Below are positions 7,780 through 15,168 of a stretch of DNA of 37,713 nt, in pieces. The stretch is from Candidatus Buchananbacteria bacterium RIFCSPHIGHO2_02_FULL_56_16 (GTDB lineage: Bacteria > Patescibacteriota > Patescibacteriia > Buchananbacterales > UBA6539). The stretch lies in NCBI GenBank assembly GCA_001817495.1, contig MHIL01000001.1, positions 1 to 37,713 on the forward strand, given 5' to 3'. The position numbers were made by a program, and so were the translations under genes. How positions within the stretch are numbered: position 1 is the first letter of the stretch; each line of letters starts with the position of its first letter. The notes under the pieces are model-generated. The model worked only from the letters and a program-made list of their open reading frames with translations, was not told the DNA's origin and made no database searches.

Positions 7780-7872
7780 CGGTACTAACCTCCTTATGAA
7801 CGTTTTGAACCTACCAACCAATCCCAGCGGGATTTGTTTTTTCCCTTGTTTTTCCAAAGAACGACGCCGTAC

Positions 7873-7899
7873 AAAAAACTCGCCTTCTTGATGGGCGAG
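7873..7899 (-). terminator. Attenuator terminator upstream of WG-repeat-like gene
   Basis: CTCGCC-CATCAAGAA-GGCGAG-TTTTTT. Confidence 0.82.
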
Positions 7900-7942
7900 G
7901 TGGCTTGAGCTTTTTTACGAGTAACCGCTGAAAACCACCCCG
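7896..7942 (-). promoter_or_regulatory. Antiterminator helix of Val/Leu attenuator
   Basis: CGGGGUGGUUU (7942-7932) pairs with AAGCCACCUCG (7906-7896), 11 pairs. Confidence 0.78.
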
Positions 7943-7943
7943 T

Positions 7944-7994
7944 CTAGACGACGACGCTAAGGACCAGCGCTGATTGTCGTTTGATGGTTTCCAT
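7944..7994 (-). CDS. Valine/leucine leader peptide, 16 aa: METIKRQSALVLSVVV
   Basis: ATG 6 nt after -10 box; C-terminal ALVLSVVV; stop immediately before antiterminator 5' strand. Confidence 0.78.
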   Translation of the reverse strand: METIKRQSALVLSVVV

Positions 7995-8000
7995 ACGGCC

Positions 8001-8028
8001 ATGGTAGCACGCTGAATAGAGTTGTCAA
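8001..8028 (-). promoter_or_regulatory. Promoter of WG-repeat-like transcription unit
   Basis: TTGACA-N16-TACCAT. Confidence 0.72.
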
Positions 8029-8127
8029 GAGTAAAGGCGCTCATGGCATATCGCGAATCGCATGTCGCTTATCGTTTACTCGATTTGCCATTTGCGATTG
8101 GCGATTAGCGAATGAGTATCGCGTTAT

Positions 8128-8155
8128 AAAAAAGACCACCGGTGAGGGTGATCTT
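8128..8155 (-). terminator. Terminator of 68-aa orphan transcription unit
   Basis: AAGATCACC-CTCACC-GGTGGTCTT-TTTT. Confidence 0.8.
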
Positions 8156-8193
8156 GGGGTACTGGACAAAAGAACATCGTTGGGGTTGCGCGC

Positions 8194-8400
8194 TCACTTC
8201 TTGGAGCGCCGGTTTTTCGCAATCACCGATTTCACGGAGCGGGCAATCTGCTCTAGAAGGAACTCGTCATGTTGCGAGATTGCGGGTGTTGATCTGGTAG
8301 AATCAGGCTGAGCGCCCGCCAAACTGGTCAGCTCGATGGTTGAAGTTGCGGGCGATCGTTCGCCGCTACGGTACGGTACATCCACTCTACGTAACGCCAT
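8194..8400 (-). CDS. Uncharacterised 68-aa protein downstream of the Ile attenuator
   Basis: ATG preceded by AAAGGGGAACGCA; own promoter/attenuator/terminator; no family recognised. Confidence 0.7.
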   Translation of the reverse strand: MALRRVDVPYRSGERSPATSTIELTSLAGAQPDSTRSTPAISQHDEFLLEQIARSVKSVIAKNRRSKK

Positions 8401-8472
8401 TGCGTTCCCCTTTCTTGATCCGGATATTCCGGATTGTTCAAAGAACCGTCTGCTACGCCAGGCATAGCAACG

Positions 8473-8493
8473 AAAAAATCCGCCTGGGGCGGA
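8473..8493 (-). terminator. Attenuator terminator upstream of 68-aa orphan
   Basis: TCCGCC-CCA-GGCGGA-TTTTTT. Confidence 0.85.
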
Positions 8494-8544
8494 CTGCTCT
8501 CGTCGGTATGTCTGGTCGTTTACCCAACAAAATGCCGTCCACCC
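8487..8544 (-). promoter_or_regulatory. Antiterminator helix of Ile attenuator
   Basis: GGGUGGAC (8544-8537) pairs with GUCCGCCC (8494-8487), plus GC:GC after one mismatch. Confidence 0.75.
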
Positions 8545-8597
8545 ATAGGCTGGCTAATAATGCCGATGATAATGCTGTTGGTGTGGATGGGCCGCAT
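8520..8597 (-). CDS. Isoleucine leader peptide, 25 aa: MRPIHTNSIIIGIISQPMGGRHFVG
   Basis: SIIIGII codon run between promoter and intrinsic terminator. Confidence 0.85.
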   Translation of the reverse strand: MRPIHTNSIIIGIISQPMGGRHFVG

Positions 8598-8616
8598 ATC
8601 TTTTTGGTATATTTGT

Positions 8617-8645
8617 AGCTTACTCCGGGGGTAAAAAATAGTCAA
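8617..8645 (-). promoter_or_regulatory. Promoter of Ile-attenuated unit
   Basis: TTGACT-N17-TAAGCT (same -10 as leuA unit). Confidence 0.7.
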
Positions 8646-8687
8646 GAGGGCCGGCTTCGCGCCTTGGCGTTTCGATGGATTTAGAGA

Positions 8688-8840
8688 CTAGATCTCTGCG
8701 GCGAACGCTGTGAACCAACCCATGACCAGCAGCATGGCGAAAACGGCGACCGTCGAGAGCGAAACGAACAGGACCGTTTCGGTAACGCTCTTGAACCGCG
8801 ATCGCGGCTGGTAGCGATAGTTGTGGCTTAGGTAGGGCAT
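8688..8840 (-). CDS. Small membrane protein (50 aa)
   Basis: MPYLSHNYRYQPRSRFKSVTETVLFVSLSTVAVFAMLLVMGWFTAFAAEI; one TM helix. Not in ORF track (below length cutoff). Confidence 0.6.
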   Translation of the reverse strand: MPYLSHNYRYQPRSRFKSVTETVLFVSLSTVAVFAMLLVMGWFTAFAAEI

Positions 8841-8949
8841 AGTTTAGTGGGCAAGTTTGTAAGTTGGCAAGTTAACAAGTTTGCAAGTTGCTTTCTTGGG
8901 CGCCGGTGAGCTCGCTAACTTGTAAACTTGTTGCTGGTCTCGCTTGCTG

Positions 8950-9126
8950 CTAACTAACATGCTTATTCACAAAGCTCATCAAATCCTTTTCCAGCACCCG
9001 GTAGGTCTTGTGGCCGATCTTGGCCGCACGCAACTTTTTCGCGCCAATCCAGCGGTAGACCGTCTTTTGGCTCACCTGCATGATTCGCGCGACTTCTTCT
9101 AATGTCAGGATTCCGTAATTTGACAC
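8950..9126 (-). CDS. Excisionase/MerR-type helix-turn-helix DNA-binding protein (58 aa, GTG start)
   Basis: YGILTLEEVARIMQVSQKTVYRWIGAKKLRAAKIGHKTYRVLEKDLMSFV, HTH_17-like; ORF track shows the wrong frame at this locus. Confidence 0.85.
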   Translation of the reverse strand: MSNYGILTLEEVARIMQVSQKTVYRWIGAKKLRAAKIGHKTYRVLEKDLMSFVNKHVS

Positions 9127-9227
9127 GTTGGTAGTCTTTCGGCATAGCTTAAGGCTACCTTGAGTTTATCGAAAGGTAGCGTAGCGGCATGGCGGCCAAT
9201 GTTAGCGGTTTTATTATACAAATATAT

Positions 9228-9346
9228 GTCTACTATTGTCAACTATATGTTATTCACAGTCTAATATATATAACTTAAAGACTATTTTATATTATTGATA
9301 GTCTATTTTAGTTTATTTAAAGTATATTATTGTCTTCTATTGTCTA
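9228..9346. repeat. Phased GTCTA/GTCTT repeats upstream of HTH gene
   Basis: GTCTA-like cores at 9228, 9238, 9259, 9301, 9332, 9342. Confidence 0.5.
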
Positions 9347-9357
9347 TATTGTATAAC

Positions 9358-9382
9358 AAAAAAATGGCTGGTTATAGCCATT
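9358..9382 (-). terminator. Terminator after ndk
   Basis: AATGGCT-ATAACC-AGCCATT-TTTTT. Confidence 0.85.
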
Positions 9383-9500
9383 AGATTGCTTCGCTTCCAA
9401 GGCTAAGCTAAGTATCGCTCGCAATGACGGTGAAAAGTGCTCGCAATGACGAGGTACGTGCGAGGTTCGGCTTCGAACCGCTCGCAATGACCAAGCATGC

Positions 9501-10106
9501 CTACTTGCCGAACATCACTGCCTCATCAGCCCGGGTATAGGTGTGAATTTCATCGTTGCGGAACCAGAGCTGCGCTTCGTACTTGGCTTCTTCAACGTTA
9601 CCCGAAGCGTGGATGATGTTGCGGACCGCCCGCTTGTCCCGGTTCGCCAGCGCCGGCGAATCAACCGAGTAGTCGCCACGGATCGTGCCTGACTCGGCAA
9701 AGACGGGCAAGGTATTGCCGGCGACCATCCGAACGTTATCAATAGCGTGCAGCCCTTCGAACAGCACGGCGACCACCGGACCGGAAGTAATGAAATCAAT
9801 GTTCCACTGGTTCACCATACGGCCGATCGCTTCCGGTTCGAGGGTGCCGAACTCCTCGTTAGGATCACGGCCGTACTTCTCGTAGGTTTTTAACGTCTTT
9901 TCGCCAATCCCCCGCATCAGTTCGGTTCGGGAATCAGGGTAGTGCTGCTGGGCCATATCCTTGTCAACCCAGACCATCTTGAGCGCCACAATCTTTAAAC
10001 CCATTTTTTCAAACCGGTTCAGCACTTCGCCGACCAATCCGCGCTTAACCCCATCGGGCTTGAGCAGTACGACGGTTCGTTCTTTGGTAATATCACGGTC
10101 GGCCAT
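9501..10106 (-). CDS. ndk: Nucleoside-diphosphate kinase (extended form)
   Basis: ERTVVLLKPDGVKRGLVGEVLNRFEKMGLKIVALKM...GPVVAVLFEG...IRGDYSVD...RNIIHASGNVEEAKYE. Confidence 0.93.
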   Translation of the reverse strand: MADRDITKERTVVLLKPDGVKRGLVGEVLNRFEKMGLKIVALKMVWVDKDMAQQHYPDSRTELMRGIGEKTLKTYEKYGRDPNEEFGTLEPEAIGRMVNQWNIDFITSGPVVAVLFEGLHAIDNVRMVAGNTLPVFAESGTIRGDYSVDSPALANRDKRAVRNIIHASGNVEEAKYEAQLWFRNDEIHTYTRADEAVMFGK

Positions 10107-10204
10107 AATAGAAGATAGTTATAATTTAAAGTTAAAGATTCAAAGCTCAAAGTTTGGCTTAAGCTGACCTCATAAACTTGTAACTTTGCACGTTGAACTC
10201 TCAA

Positions 10205-10582
10205 CTATTTAAGAAACGCTTTGATTTTTTCCGACACCTGCGAAGGCGTCAATGATGACTTGACGATGTAGTCGTCGGCTCCGAGCTGTTTACCTTTGTC
10301 AATATCGGCCTGCTGGCCGAGGTTGGTCATCATGAGAACCGGAATCTTCTTGGTCGCGTTGTCTTTCTTGAGCTCGATCAGGACCGCGAAGCCGTCCATT
10401 TTCGGCAACATGATGTCGAGCAGGATAATGTCGGGATGCTTGGTCCGGGCGAGCTCGAGGCCGGTCGCGCCATCCTCGGCGAGGAGTATCGTAAACCCGT
10501 CCTCCTGGAACCGGACCTGGTACATCTCGATCAGCGACTTGTCGTCTTCGATGAGTAGCACAACTGGCTGCTTGGTGGTCAT
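10205..10582 (-). CDS. CheY-like response regulator receiver protein
   Basis: VLLIEDDKSLIEMY...PDIILLDIMLPKMDGFAVL...PVLMMTNLG...GADDYIVKS. Confidence 0.93.
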   Translation of the reverse strand: MTTKQPVVLLIEDDKSLIEMYQVRFQEDGFTILLAEDGATGLELARTKHPDIILLDIMLPKMDGFAVLIELKKDNATKKIPVLMMTNLGQQADIDKGKQLGADDYIVKSSLTPSQVSEKIKAFLK

Positions 10583-10643
10583 AGGTAGTCATGAATGCCT
10601 AATGCTCCTTCCGTATGATATCGCCAGTATAGCAAAGCGGGAA

Positions 10644-11531
10644 TTATTTTTCAAGACCCTCGATACCACTCGCGGTAACCGAGAATCCCGCCGGTCCAAA
10701 CCGTACCGTGATGTCCCCCGTCTGCTGGGTGTTCAGCGCCGGGATCCCCAAGCCGGTTAGACGTTCCACAACCGATGGGTGCGGGTGGCCGTAGCGGTTG
10801 TCGCGGCCGGACGAGATGAGCGCGAGCTGGGGCGAAACGGCCCGCAGGAATGCTTCACCGGAAGCGGTACGGCTGCCGTGGTGGGAAACCTTGAGCACCG
10901 TTGACTGCACGTCGGCGCCTGCCTTGAGCAACGCCGCCTCGACCTTAAGGGGAGCGTCGCCGGTCAAGAGCACCGTGAAGCCGCCGGCGCGGAGTTGACC
11001 GACGATGGAGGCGCCGTTTGAGTCTTCAATGGTCTGACCCACGAGCGGCTGCCCGGGATGCAGGATCATGAGCGTTGTCTGGCCATCAATGGTGAGCTCG
11101 CGTACCGCACCGGCGACGAATGCCTGAACGCCGCGGCTGGCGATAAGCTCGAGGAACGACTGATACGCGCCGGCATCATCGCTCACGCCGGTGAGGAGCA
11201 CCGCGCCGACCTGGTAGCGCTGGATGACCTCGTTCAACCCCATGAGGTGATCGCTATCCGGGTGGGTGAGGACAACCAGATCAATGGTCCGCCGGTAGAA
11301 CGGCAGATACTCGCCTAGCTTATAGACCACCGTGTTGTCGGGTCCGCCATCAACCAAGATAGATCGCCGCTCGGCGGTTTGGATTAAGATCGAGTCGCCC
11401 TGACCGATGTCAAGGACGCGGACAGTCAACACCGCCGGTTGAGCCAGATCCCAAAGGACAAAACCAATAAAACTCAAGCTCACGATCATGAGTCCAAACA
11501 ACAGGAAACGAACGGCTCGAATTTGGTTCAT
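10644..11531 (-). CDS. ComEC/Rec2-type metallo-beta-lactamase domain protein
   Basis: VRVLDIGQGDSILIQTAERRSILVDGG...VLTHPDSDHLMG...VLKVSHHGSRTA. Confidence 0.9.
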   Translation of the reverse strand: MNQIRAVRFLLFGLMIVSLSFIGFVLWDLAQPAVLTVRVLDIGQGDSILIQTAERRSILVDGGPDNTVVYKLGEYLPFYRRTIDLVVLTHPDSDHLMGLNEVIQRYQVGAVLLTGVSDDAGAYQSFLELIASRGVQAFVAGAVRELTIDGQTTLMILHPGQPLVGQTIEDSNGASIVGQLRAGGFTVLLTGDAPLKVEAALLKAGADVQSTVLKVSHHGSRTASGEAFLRAVSPQLALISSGRDNRYGHPHPSVVERLTGLGIPALNTQQTGDITVRFGPAGFSVTASGIEGLEK

Positions 11532-11535
11532 AATG

Positions 11536-12951
11536 CTATAGTGTAACCGCAGCAAGCGGTACGCCCGCCAGCAGCTCAACCGCGGCGATCAGATACGCCA
11601 GTGTCAGCCAAACCGGCCAGAAGAAGAATACGGATAGCGGGGGCAGCAGCGCGCTTAGAACGATCGCCGCGATACCGCTCATCATGAGATATGGTACGGC
11701 CGGTACCACGAGCAGATTGGCCGCCACCCCGACCAGCGAGATGGTACCGAAGTAGTAAACGATGAACGGCAGCGTGGTGAGCTGGGCGCCGAGCGTCATC
11801 GTAACCAACGATCGGATGCCGCCAACTGACGGCAGCTTCGCCAGCCAGCGCTCGAAGACCGGCGTCAGGTAGATGATGCCGACGATGGCGGCAAACGAGA
11901 GCTGAAAACCGATGTCGTCGCGCAGCACCTTGGGGTTGATGAGTACCATCACGGCGGCGGCAAAGGTAAGCAGGTTGGCCGGCGAGCTCAACCTGCCGGT
12001 GTGCATCGCCAGCAGCACGAGCCAGCCCATCAAGGCCGCCCGGACCGCCGACGCCGGGAACCCAACCAGCACGACGAACAAAATCAGCGAGCCGGTAATG
12101 CACCAAAACGCCTGCCGCCTCCAGAAACCCAGCGCGAGCAAACCTTCAAGCAGAAACGAAGCGATGATGGTGATGTTCAAACCGGAAATAGCGATCAGGT
12201 GGGTGGTACCGGTGACGCTGAACTCTTTAAGCAACTCTTCAGGAATCGTGCTGCGCGAACCAATCAGCAGCGCGCCGAGCAGGCTGGCTGACGGTTCGGG
12301 CAGGTTGCGGTTCATCGTCAACTGAAGCCGTTCCTTGAAACCGAGAATGGCGGCCAGTGCCGGGTTGCCGCGGTTGCGTTCAATGAGCGTGACGCGGGGG
12401 TAAGAACAGAGCGCGTAGATGCTGCTCTTGGCCAGGTAGCGATCGTAGGCAAAACCGCTGAACGCTTCGGGCGCCCGCAAGCGGCACGAGAGTTGAAGCA
12501 GATCGCCGTAGCGGTACCGCGGGTAGAGGCTGACGCTGACCAGTACCTTGCCGTGTACCGCTTGCAGCCGTTCCTGTCGCTGGAGCTGCGTCGCCTGAAC
12601 GGTTAATTTGACGTGGTCAATGCGAACGTCCGGCTCGGCCGCCACGATTCCTTGCAGCGTAACGGTCTGGTTGGCGTAGAACCAAACAGTGGTCGGGGAG
12701 GCCGCCGGCAAACTTAGTTGGTAACGGATGATGCCGGTGATGACAAAAAATCCACCGAGCAGCAGCCAGCGAAGACGCGGCACGGACCAACAAAGACTGG
12801 CAACGACTAATAGCAATAAAATACCTACATAAAGCAAAAAATAATCAACCAACCAAAACGACCGGATGATTACGCCGACTAGAAAACAGAGCAGAGAATA
12901 TCGGAAAACTGTCGCAGGAGTCACTTTTTTTTCATCTCTTTCGTTATCCAC
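11536..12951 (-). CDS. comEC: ComEC/Rec2 competence (transmembrane channel) domain protein
   Basis: LLGALLIGSRSTIPEELLKEFSVTGTTHLIAISGLNITII..., polytopic membrane protein; GTG start. Confidence 0.88.
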   Translation of the reverse strand: MDNERDEKKVTPATVFRYSLLCFLVGVIIRSFWLVDYFLLYVGILLLLVVASLCWSVPRLRWLLLGGFFVITGIIRYQLSLPAASPTTVWFYANQTVTLQGIVAAEPDVRIDHVKLTVQATQLQRQERLQAVHGKVLVSVSLYPRYRYGDLLQLSCRLRAPEAFSGFAYDRYLAKSSIYALCSYPRVTLIERNRGNPALAAILGFKERLQLTMNRNLPEPSASLLGALLIGSRSTIPEELLKEFSVTGTTHLIAISGLNITIIASFLLEGLLALGFWRRQAFWCITGSLILFVVLVGFPASAVRAALMGWLVLLAMHTGRLSSPANLLTFAAAVMVLINPKVLRDDIGFQLSFAAIVGIIYLTPVFERWLAKLPSVGGIRSLVTMTLGAQLTTLPFIVYYFGTISLVGVAANLLVVPAVPYLMMSGIAAIVLSALLPPLSVFFFWPVWLTLAYLIAAVELLAGVPLAAVTL

Positions 12952-13027
12952 AATTGACTTTTTTTACCAGGAGTGCGACACTTAAAGTAGCTCATTGAGC
13001 AATATGAATCTCCTCTAGGAGGCGATC

Positions 13028-13408
13028 ATGGGAACGCAACTGGAAACGCAAGAGGTGCACCGATCACAGCTGATTCCGCTGCGAGACTACGCTGCCGCAC
13101 AACTGGAAGAGATTGATAGCCCTTTAAATGAATGGGGAGCCGGCCAAGAGTTCGGCCACCAGCCTGACCGGCTCGAACGGTTGCTCCACTACATCAACTG
13201 CAGCCGGGAAAAGCAGTTTTGCGTCGCGCATAGTGATGAGAATATCTGGTACGCAAGCCAAGCACTCGGCTGCAACGTCACGGCACTGTCGCCGGTACTC
13301 CGAGAGCGGGTACTCATCGCCTTTTACGACTTCTGGCAAGAAGCCAAAACAAGCTGGCAACAGCAACACGGCGCCCCGTTTCCCTTCCAGGACTTCATTC
13401 CAAGCTGA
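13028..13408 (+). CDS. Hypothetical protein (126 aa)
   Basis: SD TAGGAGG upstream of ATG; terminator immediately downstream. Confidence 0.7.
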   Translation: MGTQLETQEVHRSQLIPLRDYAAAQLEEIDSPLNEWGAGQEFGHQPDRLERLLHYINCSREKQFCVAHSDENIWYASQALGCNVTALSPVLRERVLIAFYDFWQEAKTSWQQQHGAPFPFQDFIPS

Positions 13409-13429
13409 AATGCTGAAGTCCTTTTTTTT
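13390..13429 (+). terminator. Intrinsic terminator overlapping end of 126-aa ORF
   Basis: GGACTTCA...TGAAGTCC-TTTTTTTT. Confidence 0.85.
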
Positions 13430-13511
13430 ATTTCCAAGCGAGCGAGTAAAATACAAAAAATTTCATTTTTGTATTTTCGAGCGAGCGCCGGAAACAAAGG
13501 TGCAATACTCC

Positions 13512-13528
13512 GGTCGCCTTAGGCGACC
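13512..13528. repeat. Palindrome GGTCGCCTTAGGCGACC (second copy of element in the tRNA remnant)
   Basis: 17-nt match to reverse complement of 1574-1590. Confidence 0.8.
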
Positions 13529-13583
13529 GGAATCTGGGTCCAGGGCTTGCCCTGGGGGTTAACACCCTTTATTCTAGGCACAA

Positions 13584-13605
13584 CAAAAGCGCTCTCATGA
13601 GCGCT
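13584..13605 (-). terminator. Terminator downstream of ahcY
   Basis: AGCGCTC-ATGA-GAGCGCT-TTTG. Confidence 0.7.
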
Positions 13606-13657
13606 ATGTTGATTTTAACTCTATTGCTCTATTTCTCTACATCTCTACACCTCATTA

Positions 13658-14917
13658 CTACGTTCCAATCTCCCAGCTCTCCAGATACTTTTTCTGCTCG
13701 GCAGTCAGCGTATCAATCATAATGCCCATTGAGGCGAGCTTGGTTTTAGCAATCCAGTTTTCGATTGACTGGGGGATGTCGTAGACCCGGCGTTGCAGCG
13801 TCCGGTGGTTCTTCATCACGTACTCGGTGGCCAGCGTCTGGGTGGCAAAGCTCATATCCATCACCGACGCCGGGTGGCCTTCAGCCGCGGCGAGGTTGAC
13901 CAGCCGGCCCTCGGCCAAGAGGTAGATCCGGCGGCTCTTGGGCAGGGTATACTCGTCAACAAAATTTCGGACGTTTTTTCGGACCGTTGCCGAGAGTTTT
14001 TTTAAATTCTTGATATCAATCTCAACGTCAAAGTGGCCGGAGTTACAGACGATCGCTCCGTCTTTCATTTTCTTGAAGTGCTCCTTCCGGACCACGTGAA
14101 TGTCGCCGGTCAGGGTGCAGAAGAGATCGCCGATGCCTGCGGCGCGGCTCATCGGCATCACCCGGAAGCCGTCCATCGCCGCCTCGAGCGCCTTGATTGA
14201 GTCAACCTCGGTGACAATCACGTTCGCGCCCATGCCCCGCGCCCGCGAGGCGAAGCCGCGGCCGCACCAGCCGTAGCCGGCCACCACCACGTTTTTGCCC
14301 GCGAGCAAAATGTCGGTCGCCCGGATAATCCCGTCGAGGGTTGACTGGCCGGTACCGTAGCGGTTGTCGAACATGTTCTTGGTTTTCGCGTCGTTAACCG
14401 CGATGATCGGCACCAAGAGTTTACCGGTCTTTTCAAGCGCTTTCAACCGAATCACGCCGGTGGTCGTCTCCTCCATTGAACCCTTAACCAGCTCGGCCTG
14501 CTTGCGGTACTTGGTGTGCAAGAGCGAGAGCAGATCGGCGCCGTCGTCCATGGTGACGACCGGCCGGTGCTTGATCGCCGCTTCGAGGTGGCGGTAGTAG
14601 GTCTGGCGGTTCTCGCCAAAGCGCGCATAAACGCTGATGCCGTAGTGCTTCACCAGCGCCGCGGCCACGTCGTCTTGGGTTGAGAGCGGGTTTGAGGCGC
14701 AGAGGACCAGGTCAGCCCCGCCGGCCTTGAGCGTCCGAACCAGGTTGGCGGTTTCAGCCGTCACATGCAGACAGGCCGACATTTTACTGCCCCGCAGCGG
14801 CTTGCTCCGGCTGAAGCGTTTCTTAATCTGACCTAAAACGGGCATGTCCCGTTCGGCCCATTCAATGCGCTTTTTGCCTTCTGCGGCGAGCTTGAAGTTA
14901 GCGATGTCGTGTTTCAT
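13658..14917 (-). CDS. ahcY: Adenosylhomocysteinase
   Basis: [81 protein letters not shown]. Confidence 0.95.
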   Translation of the reverse strand: MKHDIANFKLAAEGKKRIEWAERDMPVLGQIKKRFSRSKPLRGSKMSACLHVTAETANLVRTLKAGGADLVLCASNPLSTQDDVAAALVKHYGISVYARFGENRQTYYRHLEAAIKHRPVVTMDDGADLLSLLHTKYRKQAELVKGSMEETTTGVIRLKALEKTGKLLVPIIAVNDAKTKNMFDNRYGTGQSTLDGIIRATDILLAGKNVVVAGYGWCGRGFASRARGMGANVIVTEVDSIKALEAAMDGFRVMPMSRAAGIGDLFCTLTGDIHVVRKEHFKKMKDGAIVCNSGHFDVEIDIKNLKKLSATVRKNVRNFVDEYTLPKSRRIYLLAEGRLVNLAAAEGHPASVMDMSFATQTLATEYVMKNHRTLQRRVYDIPQSIENWIAKTKLASMGIMIDTLTAEQKKYLESWEIGT

Positions 14918-14924
14918 AGTTTTT

Positions 14925-15115
14925 TAGATTTAGAGATGTAGCGTGGGTAGAGTCAAAATAGAGTACGTAAGCTGGCAAGTGAGCAAGTTTACAAGCTGCT
15001 ATGCGAGACAAGTTAACTTGCCAACTTGTTAGCTTGCTAGCTTGATAACTTATACTTCGCGCTAGGTTGATTTTAACTCTACATCTCTACTACGCTACAT
15101 CTCTAAATCTCTTTC
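14925..15115. repeat. Operon-boundary short-word inverted repeat
   Basis: Outer arms gatttagagatgtagcg / cgctacatctctaaatc; inner aagctggcaagtgagcaagtttacaagc / aagttaacttgccaacttgttagcttgctagctt. Confidence 0.7.
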
Positions 15116-15168
15116 TTGACTCATACAGCCTATCACTTATCTAATTTTCTGACAATCCCCTTACCGGC

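Noticed and set aside
7811-8044. ORF-track 77-aa minus ORF (MSAFTLDNSIQRATMAVWKPSNDN...)
   Set aside because: Overlaps promoter, leader and attenuator in another frame; low-complexity Arg/Ser-rich translation.
4900-8650. T-box riboswitches upstream of aro/leu/orphan genes (GGGTGGAAC resembles the T-box core)
   Set aside because: Promoter-to-antiterminator distances are under about 110 nt, with no room for stem I/specifier structures; residue-specific codon runs and leader stops fit ribosome-mediated attenuation much better.
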